Source: Entrophospora sp. SA101 (lineage: Eukaryota; Glomeromycota; Glomeromycetes; Entrophosporales; Entrophosporaceae). From it: a stretch of 10,090 bases of DNA. Shown piece by piece: positions 1 through 6,560 of this stretch (positions are counted from its first letter, which is position 1; the number at the start of each line of letters is the position of its first letter). Position numbers and translations under genes: made by a program. The stretch covers positions 25,068 through 35,157 of the forward strand of contig CAUDNR010000231.1 of assembly GCA_958430865.1 (NCBI GenBank), written 5' to 3'. Under the pieces are notes generated by a model. That model had not been told where the DNA came from, ran no database searches, and worked only from the letters and a program-made list of their open reading frames with translations.

Positions 1-152
1 TAGAAGAAAGGCAAAGACAAAAGGCTGCAGAATATAAATCTAATAAAGAATTCAATGCTGCTTATTTTAAATTACCAATTATTGATGGTAAACCTCATTT
101 AAATGATGCAGGACATTCAGCAATAAAACAAGAACATCAATTCATATTTTAA
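1..152 (+). CDS. C-terminal end of an unrecognised protein (5' end outside window)
   Basis: An open frame enters from the left edge, in phase from base 3, and runs 49 codons to TAA at 150-152. The visible peptide starts with a charged, probably helical segment (EERQRQKAAEYKSNKEF). It continues into FKLPIIDGKPHLNDAGHSAI and ends in the aromatic tail HQFIF. Codon use is natural for AT-rich fungal coding DNA, and the frame closes just where the sequence turns into very AT-rich non-coding DNA. No domain can be named from so short a piece, and I do not recognise the family. No intron is visible in it. No clear AATAAA signal follows within about 150 bases. It is convergent with the minus-strand gene ending at 792. 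The alternative is a chance frame, but the sharp compositional boundary and protein-like content argue for a real terminal exon. Confidence 0.5.
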   Translation, partial: EERQRQKAAEYKSNKEFNAAYFKLPIIDGKPHLNDAGHSAIKQEHQFIF

Positions 153-380
153 ATTAATTTTATATATAGTACAATTACATACATTATTATATTATTATAT
201 TAATATTATATTACCTAATTATTATAGATTATCATATTATTATTTGTATTTATTTGTATTTTAAAAATATTTAGAGGTGGGGTAAATTAAATTAAAATCA
301 AAATTAATCCAACAAATAGTAGTACTAATAATGAGACATATCTTGATGTATACCAATTGATAATAAATGTGTAGATGGAA
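153..380. other. AT-rich intergenic spacer
   Basis: This spacer follows the left-edge gene. Positions about 175-235 are a low-complexity run of TTA/ATT trinucleotides. Around 240-262 the motif TATTTGTATT occurs twice in a row. I see no gene, RNA or transposon end in it. Confidence 0.5.
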
Positions 381-590
381 CTAATGGGTATTGTTTGAAA
401 TTAATTGTGGTATATTTGATTGATTATAATGTATATAGTGAGATTTTCCATAGCAACCGATTGAAGGTCTATGATAGCAAACTTCAAACATAAATCTCGT
501 GATATTAACAAAAAGATTTGTTCCAAGATTAGTTTTTCTTTGATTGGATGCTGCCAAATTTCCATCAAGATAAAACCAAGCAGGTGGCAT
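381..590 (-). other. Weak minus-strand open frame of 69 codons, possible gene relic
   Basis: From an ATG at 590-588 the frame runs 69 codons to TAG at 383-381. It begins MPPAWFYLDGNLAASNQRK. Upstream of the ATG the same frame stays open to a TGA near position 698. Just past the stop, in a shifted frame, about 22 protein-like codons continue (for example PLVPSTHLLSIGIHQ) before another stop near 332. This pattern fits a decayed or frameshifted coding remnant, or a chance frame. I recognise no family, no signal peptide is evident, and no splice pair restores a long frame convincingly. Confidence 0.2.
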
Positions 591-757
591 AATGATCAAG
601 TTTATTATAAATAAATAATCAATGAGGAAACATATTGAATAAAATTCAAGAGGAAGACACCCCAGAAAAAGCCAATGCTTCTTTCACCAAGAGGTTATAC
701 CCAGTGGATAATGTTTGGTTAAATTTTTCCAACATTTAACATTTTTTCAAATAAATT

Positions 758-763
758 TTTATT
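758..763 (-). terminator. Candidate polyadenylation signal AATAAA for the secreted-protein gene
   Basis: On the minus strand AATAAA occurs about 29 bases downstream of the TAA stop at 794-792. That distance is plausible for a cleavage/polyadenylation signal. In DNA this AT-rich the hexamer is common by chance, so the support comes mainly from its position. Confidence 0.35.
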
Positions 764-791
764 TAATCAATCAGATATTTAAAAATTATTA

Positions 792-1462
792 TTAGAAAAT
801 TAAATATAGGCATGTACTAAAAATTATTAATAAACTCGAAATAAAATTAAATTTTATATGATTTCCGTCATTAAATGGCAGATCTTGATTTGTTGTCGCA
901 GGTAAAAATACAGTCGTTGTTTCAGGTGGTGGTGTTGTGGTCACAGTTTTTGGTACCCTATATAATAATAAATTAAATAATTAAATAATTTATAAATAAT
1001 TAACTTAATAAAAATAACTTATTCTTTTAATTGCCTAGTATGAGGAGGTGGGGTTGTTGTCGATGTTATCTCCGGGGTTATCTCCGGGGTTGTTGCGGTA
1101 GTTGAAGAAGTTGCATTTATCGAAACGGATAGAGAAGTAGCGTTAGGCATTATAATAGTAGGAAAGATTTCAACAAAAGGAACAGTAATAGAACGAGGAA
1201 AATGTTTTTTTGGAATGATAGAAATAGGTACAGTCATTGTCACTACTGTATCACGTCTATTAAGTTTATCATATTTTTCATCACGCTGGTAATTAGAATT
1301 GATCGGAATTGCTTCTTTGCGTTTAAAAAAATATTTACTTTTAATGGCCTTTCCTCTTTTTCTTGTTATTATTTTGTTGAAATCATTTTTTTCATATTGA
1401 ATAGCATTTATTACATTTATTATCGCTATCAAAAAAATAATCAAAATCGTTAAAATCTTCAT
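792..1462 (-). CDS. Predicted secreted, Thr/Pro-rich, GPI-anchor-like protein (two exons, 197 aa)
   Basis: Exon 1 is 1462-1035 and exon 2 is 957-792. The ATG at 1462-1460 has A at -3 and begins a strong signal peptide: MKILTILIIFLIAIINVINA, residues 1-20. Residues 21-70 are basic, with RKR, KRK and a dibasic NRRD site near 69-71 that could serve a Kex2-like protease. Residues about 105-170 are rich in Thr, Ser and Pro, as in O-glycosylated wall stalks, with two N-glycosylation sequons (NATS near 107, NATS near 116) and a TPEI tandem. Exon 2 repeats the TTTPPP theme, then gives a short polar stretch with small residues (NDGN, 172-175), then a hydrophobic C-terminal tail (about 178-197). That order is the classic layout of a GPI-attachment signal. 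The joining intron must use a GC donor, because no GT occurs in exon 1 before the in-frame TAA. Function is unknown; a wall or surface protein is likely. Only one cysteine is present, so it is not a cysteine-rich effector. The unspliced reading ends at 1019-1021 and gives 147 aa. Confidence 0.6.
958..1034 (-). other. Predicted 77-nt GC-AG intron
   Basis: Exon 1 ends in CATACTAG, followed by GCAATT. The acceptor is TATATAG immediately before GGTACC. Splicing here joins AG with G to form AGG, and the frame runs on into the Thr/Pro-rich and hydrophobic-tail exon. GC-AG introns are a known minor class of U2 introns, usually with AG before the GC, as here. No canonical GT donor precedes the in-frame stop at 1021-1019. 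The interior is almost pure A/T, as is typical of fungal introns. If it is retained, the frame adds RQLKE and stops. Confidence 0.55.
1065..1088. repeat. 12-bp perfect tandem duplication within the Thr/Pro-rich coding region
   Basis: GTTATCTCCGGG occurs twice head to tail. On the coding (minus) strand it encodes the duplicated TPEI block. It is an in-frame repeat of the kind that makes stalk regions vary in length. Confidence 0.8.
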
Positions 1463-1516
1463 GATTACCAATTTTATTTTAGAGAATTAAGAATTACTAT
1501 ATTTTTTTGCGATTAA

Positions 1517-1524
1517 TTTATATA
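1517..1524 (-). promoter_or_regulatory. Candidate TATA box of the secreted-protein gene
   Basis: TATATAAA reads on the minus strand about 55-62 bases upstream of the ATG at 1462, a workable position for a fungal TATA element. The surrounding sequence is very AT-rich, so a chance match is quite possible. Confidence 0.25.
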
Positions 1525-2139
1525 ATTTATTCCATCATATAAGACATATATTTCATATGATATTAAAAATTTTAAGAAATCTTATGATTTTTTTACCAAT
1601 TCGAAAATTATTTCATAATATTAATATATAACGACACATCATTCATTATTACTGTGCCGATAAATTAATGTTTTACAAGATCGGATGATCTGCACCGCAT
1701 GACACTGGGGTATTCGATATAAGTTGATTAACAAATCTAATTAATATTAATGTCATAAATGTAAATACATATATACGGTTTTTTTTAGCATAGATAAAAA
1801 TCCTATCATTGACTGTTATGGCATTACAAAAATCAAGTGAGATTGACCAACGAAAATTGAAATTAAAAATCACATGTGTTTCCAAAAAAATTAACATTTA
1901 CTCGAGAAAAATGTATAATAGTTCAATTTTATTTATTATTCAATATTCTCTCTTCTTATTTTAAACTGGGGACTGGTAAAAAGAATTCTCATACAAAAAC
2001 CATTTTCTGCAAAAAAAATTAAATAATCTTTTGTCTATTAATTGTTAATCAGTAAAAAAACTAAAATAACATAAAATAACATAGAGAATAGTTAAAACTT
2101 TGGTTATTCTATAACTCAATGGAAATATAATGTCATAAT
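1525..2139. other. Gene-poor AT-rich stretch with one arm of an inverted repeat
   Basis: No convincing gene is seen. A 75-codon minus-strand frame (1897-1673) contains the peptide VNDRIFIYA. It overlaps the 25-bp repeat arm at 1787-1811, whose inverted partner is at 2478-2502, so it may be a fragment of a repeated or decayed coding sequence. TCGGATGATCTGCA near 1680-1693 resembles TCAGATGATCTGTA near 4586. The duplicated string AAAATAACAT lies near 2062-2081. Confidence 0.4.
1787..1811 (-). repeat. 25-bp inverted repeat, left arm
   Basis: This arm is the exact reverse complement of 2478-2502, with 666 bases between the arms. The minus-strand reading contains GATAGGATTTTTATCTATGC. The sequence outside the arms is only loosely similar. 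Confidence 0.85.
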
Positions 2140-2397
2140 ATGCTGAATTGGCAAGTGTTTATTTCACATGAAATTTTGGATTCCGTTCAAAGAAAATTAA
2201 AATGTAGATCATTGATAAATTTGGATGTTATGAATGTAATAAAGCGAAATTTAGAGCAAACGGCATTACTAATAAAAGTCAAAACTCAGCGTGGATCAGG
2301 AAAAGTTATTAATGGATCAGAAATAAACAATAGTAATATAACATTTGTGCAAAGTTTGAGGTGGTGTTATTTAATATGGGGCGCGCCACTTTTCTAA
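2140..2397 (+). other. Isolated 85-codon open frame, unrecognised
   Basis: From ATG 2140-2142 the frame runs to TAA at 2395-2397. It begins MLNWQVFISHEILDSVQRKL and has a charged, helix-like first half and a polar middle with NGS and NNSN. It ends in a tryptophan-rich tail, WCYLIWGAPLF, encoded over a GC-rich palindrome. There is no signal peptide, no known motif and no obvious exon partner. It could be a small gene, an exon of a decayed gene or chance. Codon use looks natural but not decisive. Confidence 0.25.
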
Positions 2398-2400
2398 GTG
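2381..2400. repeat. GC-rich 8-bp palindrome GGCGCGCC next to a small stem-loop
   Basis: GGCGCGCC stands out in AT-rich DNA. It is followed at once by CACTT-TTCT-AAGTG, which can fold as a 5-bp stem. The two together may be a fragment of a transposon end or a protein-binding site; nothing in the surroundings decides. Confidence 0.4.
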
Positions 2401-2477
2401 ACACTTTTTCGATTTTACAATACTCTTCACATATAAATTGTCGATCGTCTCTATTAAATGCGTGTGACCAATCTATC

Positions 2478-2502
2478 CAATGATAGGATTTTTATCTATG
2501 CT
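2478..2502 (+). repeat. 25-bp inverted repeat, right arm
   Basis: This is the inverted partner of 1787-1811, identical over 25 bases. It ends exactly where dispersed repeat copy A begins at 2503. Confidence 0.85.
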
Positions 2503-2679
2503 GGTGAATTGGGTGTATCATGTATATAAAGGTGAGCCTGTATGATTTTCTTTGTAATGATTTATATTTCGAGGAAGGAATGATGCATTAAAAAAAAAAT
2601 TTAAAAGATTTGCTATTTCACGAAAGAAAATGATAAGAAAAGAAAGAAAATAATCAAAAGAATTAGAAGAAACTGGAGA

Positions 2680-3053
2680 AAAATCATTGAACAAATATTA
2701 GAAGAACAAGAAGCTGATATCGAAAAGAGACCGAGAAGAAATCACTAGGACAAAAATGGACCAATAAATGGGGAAGAAAAAATAGATTTGAAAATGTATT
2801 ATATTTATTATAGACCATCAAGAAGAAAACCCGAACTCAACGGAATTCGGTTGATAATTTCGAACGAACTAGTACAAATAGAAAAATCATTGCCAAAGAA
2901 GTCACAAGAAAAAGAAGAGAATTACTAAACAAAGGAAAGGATCATCAACCTTGGAATAATAACTTAGCCCAAGATTCCAGATCTATGAGATAAGATAATG
3001 AAGGCTATCAAGGACTAGGAATGAAGTGTCGGGGGGAATCTGGTAACGAGTTC
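2680..3053 (+). repeat. 374-bp perfect tandem duplication, unit 1
   Basis: The unit is followed directly by an identical second unit (3054-3427); I found no mismatch comparing them block by block. Each unit ends in TGTCGGGGGGAATCTGGTAA and then CGAGTTC. Inside lies a 59-codon open frame (2814-2993, no ATG at its start) rich in Lys/Arg, with RELLNKGKDHQPWNNN near its end. Confidence 0.95.
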
Positions 3054-3427
3054 AAAATCATTGAACAAATATTAGAAGAACAAGAAGCTGATATCGAAAA
3101 GAGACCGAGAAGAAATCACTAGGACAAAAATGGACCAATAAATGGGGAAGAAAAAATAGATTTGAAAATGTATTATATTTATTATAGACCATCAAGAAGA
3201 AAACCCGAACTCAACGGAATTCGGTTGATAATTTCGAACGAACTAGTACAAATAGAAAAATCATTGCCAAAGAAGTCACAAGAAAAAGAAGAGAATTACT
3301 AAACAAAGGAAAGGATCATCAACCTTGGAATAATAACTTAGCCCAAGATTCCAGATCTATGAGATAAGATAATGAAGGCTATCAAGGACTAGGAATGAAG
3401 TGTCGGGGGGAATCTGGTAACGAGTTC
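3054..3427 (+). repeat. 374-bp perfect tandem duplication, unit 2
   Basis: This is the second copy of the 374-bp unit, period exactly 374, including the same 59-codon frame at 3188-3367. After it the sequence changes to ATGCGAAATTATC, with no third copy. Perfect identity implies a very recent duplication or an assembly error. Confidence 0.95.
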
Positions 3428-3570
3428 ATGCGAAATTATCACTAAAATCAATCCAGTAAGAGTACATAAAACCCCAAGAGGTTGTCACGATACTCAGAAT
3501 GATTAATAAGATATTAATAATATTTAAAGAAGGATTAATAATCCAAGAAAATTTTATGAATGTCATATAA

Positions 3571-4067
3571 TCATTATCGTAACTCTTTTCTTTAAAATTT
3601 CAATTGGAAATTATTATACATTAATTGTTGCTAACAATATTAAGTAATTAATTAACAAACATTAGTAAAAGAAAATATGCGATGAATGACTAATGCTTCA
3701 TTCTTTATGAAGTTCTAGATTTGATAAAATAAAAACCAAAAATTTTTTTGAAATAATTTTTTATTCTGTAAAAATTAGTAATAGTTGTTGACATAATTAA
3801 TAGTGAAAGCCCATTCGAAATTAGTTTAATATTAATTGCCGATTCGCAAATGAATGAGAGGAAACCCCAAAATCTGCGCGTCCTACATAGAAAAATCTTT
3901 ATTCATGCCACAAAAAAAAAAATAATACAATTTTTTGTATAAAGGTTGACAATTAGCAATTTTTGTGACGTTTTGCCAAAATTTATTATAAAATGCAATC
4001 TTTCTCTCATTCATTTCACGTATCACCAAATCAAAAAACCTAAGCTGCAAAATAATGATAATTTATT
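3571..4067. other. Non-coding stretch with a possible MITE-like inverted repeat
   Basis: No gene is seen. Positions about 3701-3726 (CTTTATGAAGTTCTAGATTT) echo the stem-loop motif of 5461-5517. AAATGAATGAGAG near 3849-3861 recurs inverted as CTCTCATTCATTT near 4004-4016, giving an interval of roughly 170 bases that could be a small non-autonomous element. No target-site duplication could be confirmed. Confidence 0.35.
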
Positions 4068-4172
4068 GATTCGTGTTATAACGAATCTTTAAACATTTTG
4101 CCTCCACATAAAAACATATAAAATTAGTTGAAACGTGTCCCCATAGATTCGTTGAAACGAGGTTTGACTGTA
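4068..4172 (-). mobile_element. Terminal-repeat-like end of a pogo/Tigger-type (Tc1/mariner) transposon, remnant
   Basis: Read on the minus strand from 4170, the sequence starts CAGTCAAACCTCGTT and continues TCAACGAATC. It is bounded by TA at 4171-4172, the target dinucleotide of this superfamily. CAGT...AACCTCG...AACGAA is a hallmark of pogo/Tigger-like terminal repeats. Three spaced copies of a GTTRWAACGA-like box on the plus strand (4075-4084, 4127-4136, 4151-4160) resemble the subterminal repeats such transposases bind. An imperfect palindrome GATTCG...CGAATC lies at 4068-4087. No second end and no transposase coding sequence are visible, so this is a fragment or a solo end. Confidence 0.45.
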
Positions 4173-4913
4173 TACGGGTTTGCTTAAAAAGTAATCAACC
4201 TTTGAACGTTTTGGGATAGTGCTTATGATCATAAGGATAATAAATAATAAGGATAATAAGAAAAAGAAATTAACAATAAGTACAACGGAATTAAATTGGT
4301 GAGAATGATCATAATGTTGTTTCACAAAGTGAAAGCGTAGTATAGAATACTCAATATTCAATATTCAATGATGATTAATGATTGATAAATGCTGAATGCT
4401 GAGTAGCTGAGAACTCGTTTTTTCATAATGTAATTTTTTGGAAGTGTGAGGTTAAAATTTCAAGGTGTTTGTTATTGAAAATGCTTTTTGAATGTTTGGG
4501 ATTTTGAATTCATGAAAATGATCATTGCCTTTTAAAAATGGTTCGAATCCAACCGGGAACCACATCAATGCCGTCAATGCTGCGATCAGATGATCTGTAT
4601 TTTGTTAATTATTATTATCCTCAAAAATCCGGTTTTCTGATTTCATTCTTAAAAATCCGGTTGAAAATTCTCATAATACTATTTTAATTCTTTTTTTTCT
4701 TTCACTCACATGCTTTTTATTTAATTTCTTTGCTGATGCTAACGCTGATCTATTTGTTGTCCAAATGAAGCCTTAATTAGTTACCATTTTTTATTAATAA
4801 TAATGAAACTAACGATATTAATATTAATTATATGTAAATATGTATTTATTGACTCGCTCTAACATATGTTCACATTACAGATCGTCCATCTTTTTTTTCT
4901 ATAACCAGTTTAA
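4173..4913. other. Non-coding AT-rich stretch with small repeats
   Basis: No gene is supported. Positions 4350-4412 hold a degenerate simple-repeat patch (CAATATTCAATATTCAATGA, then GAATGCTGAGTAGCTGAG). GGTTCGAATCC at 4540-4550 matches the tRNA B-box but has no tRNA around it. AAAAATCCGGTT occurs exactly twice, at 4623-4634 and 4651-4662. The 90-codon minus-strand frame overlapping the left part runs through the transposon end and is judged spurious. Confidence 0.4.
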
Positions 4914-5430
4914 GGTGAATTGGGTGTATCATGTATATAAAGGTTGAGGTGAGCCTGTATGTTTTTCTTCGTAATGATTTAAGGCTTGTTTGGTTTTACT
5001 ACCTAAATGATAGCCCATTTGTGCAGTATATGATGAATTAAAAAAAAAATTTAAAAGGTTTTTGATCTAAGAAAGAAAGAAAATAACCAAAAAAATTGGA
5101 AGAAACGTTATTGAACAAATTAGAACAAGAAGAAAGTGACAAAGCGGAGACACCACTTAGAATCACTAGGACCAATAAACGGGGATGAAAAAATATATTT
5201 GAAAATGTATTATTTTTATTATAGACCATCAAGAACTCTACAGAATTCGGGAGAAACAATGATAATTTCGGATCAATAAACTAGCACAAGTAGAAAATCA
5301 TTACCAAAGAAAGTGATTGATAAAACAGAAAGAGTAATTTCGTGATAATAAATCCGCATTTACTCAGAATGATTATTAAGATATTAATAATCATTAATAA
5401 GTCAAAAATTTTATGAAATTCGCGATTCAC
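4914..5430 (+). mobile_element. Dispersed repeat copy B (same family as copy A)
   Basis: This copy starts with the same 31 bases as copy A, including TATATAAAGG. It has a 6-base insertion after AAGGT, then GTGAGCCTGTATG, and an extra segment near 4982-5029 (GGCTTGTTTGGTTTTACTAC). The poly-A/purine block, ATCACTAGGACCAATAAACG, AAAATGTATTAT, TATAGACCATCAAGAA and the distal ACTCAGAATGATTATTAAGA block follow. It has no tandem duplication and lacks the GGGGGG-containing segment. The differences from copy A are spread out, so the two insertions or duplications are old relative to the 374-bp event. Coding potential is destroyed in all frames. Confidence 0.55.
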
Positions 5431-5583
5431 AGCAGATTTGATAAAATTTTTGATATATAAACTTCTATGAAGTTTATCAAATCTAGTGTTAGCACTGTAT
5501 GTAGCAGTAGATTTGATAAAAAATTCTATGAATTTCATCAAATCTAGTTGTAGCAGCAGATTTGATATAATTTCTATGAAATT
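5431..5583. repeat. Cluster of three related stem-loop repeats
   Basis: AGATTTGATAAA (5434-5445) pairs with TTTATCAAATCT (5473-5484). AGATTTGAT (5509-5517) pairs with ATCAAATCT (5537-5545) and encloses the palindrome AAATTC-TAT-GAATTT (5521-5535). A third unit, AGATTTGATATAATTTCTAT from 5558, contains the palindrome AATTTC-TAT-GAAATT (5569-5583). Each unit is preceded by an AGCAG- or AGCAGT-like lead. Units are spaced 75 and 49 bases apart. A degraded relative lies near 3701-3726, downstream of copy A, so these loops may be part of the same element family. Confidence 0.65.
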
Positions 5584-6495
5584 CTACAATTACCAGTAGG
5601 TTTGTGATAAAAATAAATTAAACATTTCTATTTTTTAGACATTGATCTTTCTTATGTATAAATTTTTTTATTAGTAAAAACTTATGTTCTTAATAATAAG
5701 TATTTTTTTTAGAAAATTTCACAAAAATAAAAAGAAAATTTTGCTCCTTATAGAAAAAACGACCTCATTAAAATTTGTACCAGTTTATTTCTCAAAACTT
5801 GAAGTTTAAACAAAAGTTAAGGACAATTTTGTCCGCAATGGATGATATTAATATTAATATGATTTGGCCACCATTTTGTCTGCAGATGGTACAGTATATT
5901 GGCCATTGACGATTACAGATAATATTAACATCAATAAAATAATTGAACAAAATAATTATCCACAACATCAATATTAATGTGTTATTTAACTGATTTCAAG
6001 AGCAATAGTCCTTTCCGATCTGTCCGGCGTTTAGCAGTTTTGTTTGATCCCTAAATTTTTTTGCAGCATGCCCCATTTAATTTAAATATTAATATTATGT
6101 TAATATTTCGAACATTCCACGATACTGCACGGATAAACACACGATATAGGAAAAAGGCTTTAAATATTTTGATGGATTTATGTTTAAGAAATTGATCGGA
6201 ATTTCAAAATTTTCTTTTGAAGCTTTTTAATCTCGGTATTGTAAAAAGTTTAAAGGGTTTTTCCAATGTATCAAGAATATTTTTATAATGAATGATATTT
6301 GTCTATTACTATTGTCAGATCACCAGCTTAAGATCGGCCGTGAATCATTTTTTCGTTCTTGATAAATTCAATAAGCAATTCTTTAATTTTCTCCTTGATA
6401 TTTTTTTAAAATACTTTTGATAGTGCCATCTATAATGCTTGGATTTCATAGTAAGTTAGTTTCATATTTATATTTTTATATCGGAATAATACAAT
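5584..6495. other. Non-coding AT-rich stretch
   Basis: No gene is supported in any frame. GGACAA-TT-TTGTCC at 5821-5834 is a perfect 6-bp stem. ATTTTGTCCGCAATGG and CATTTTGTCTGCAGATGG (near 5826 and 5873) are diverged direct repeats. Several AATATTAATATTAAT-like runs occur between 5840 and 6110. The stretch reads like accumulated repeat debris. Confidence 0.4.
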
Positions 6496-6560
6496 TTATC
6501 CCCTGGGTCATGTAAGCTTCCATCCCTGCCAGAAAGGGCTTATATGTTACCCAGGGATAA
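6496..6560. repeat. 65-bp imperfect hairpin with 22/23-nt arms
   Basis: The left arm (6496-6517) begins TTATCCCCTGGGT and ends TGTAAGC. The right arm (6538-6560) is its complement: GCTTATATG, then ACCCAGGGATAA. About 20 of 21 aligned positions pair, with one 1-nt and one 2-nt bulge, around a 20-nt loop. The GC-rich TCCC/GGGA tips are unusual for this spacer. It could be a minimal MITE or the fused ends of a deleted transposon, or the source of a structured RNA. No clear target-site duplication flanks it. Confidence 0.7.

Larger units (their letters stand above)
2503..3570 (+). mobile_element. Dispersed repeat copy A (unclassified element, with internal tandem duplication)
   Basis: The first 31 bases (2503-2533) are identical to 4914-4944 and include a good TATA-like TATATAAAGG at 2523-2532. 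Similarity to copy B then continues, with indels, through several blocks: GTGAGCCTGTATG; ATTAAAAAAAAAATTTAAAAG; a purine-rich segment; GAATCACTAGGA-like, AAAATGTATTAT and TTATAGACCATCAAGAA blocks; and finally TACTCAGAATGATTA...AAGATATTAATAAT near 3491-3522. Copy A lacks about 45 bases present in B at 4982-5029. B lacks most of the 2910-3050 segment. The element is broken by many stops and has no recognisable transposase, reverse transcriptase or LTR ends, so its class is unknown. The right boundary is approximate. Confidence 0.55.

Noticed and set aside
1202..1453. 83-codon open frame on the + strand
   Set aside because: It lies antisense inside exon 1 of the secreted-protein gene, whose signal peptide and stalk are far more convincing.
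3025..3053. TGTCGGGGGGAATCTGGTAA resembling an LTR start or a primer binding site
   Set aside because: The unit has no CA end before the next TG start, no convincing polypurine tract, and no reverse transcriptase or integrase sequence. The 374-bp repeats are directly adjacent rather than flanking an internal region.
4089..4361. 90-codon minus-strand frame with a hydrophobic segment
   Set aside because: It runs through the transposon terminal repeat and low-complexity AT-rich DNA; the hydrophobic residues follow from T-rich codons.
4540..4550. GGTTCGAATCC, a match to the tRNA B-box, suggesting a tRNA or a tRNA-derived SINE
   Set aside because: The T-stem bases do not pair beyond about three positions, no A-box or anticodon arm is found upstream, and no SINE-like body or tail is seen.
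5038..5541. Two minus-strand frames of 73 and 86 codons
   Set aside because: Both are antisense to dispersed repeat copy B and its stem-loops; the Phe/Leu/Ser-rich content follows from a purine-rich + strand.
5401..5600. CRISPR-like array of AGATTTGATA repeats
   Set aside because: Units are unequal in spacing, imperfect and palindromic rather than direct repeats with unique spacers, and the setting is eukaryotic.
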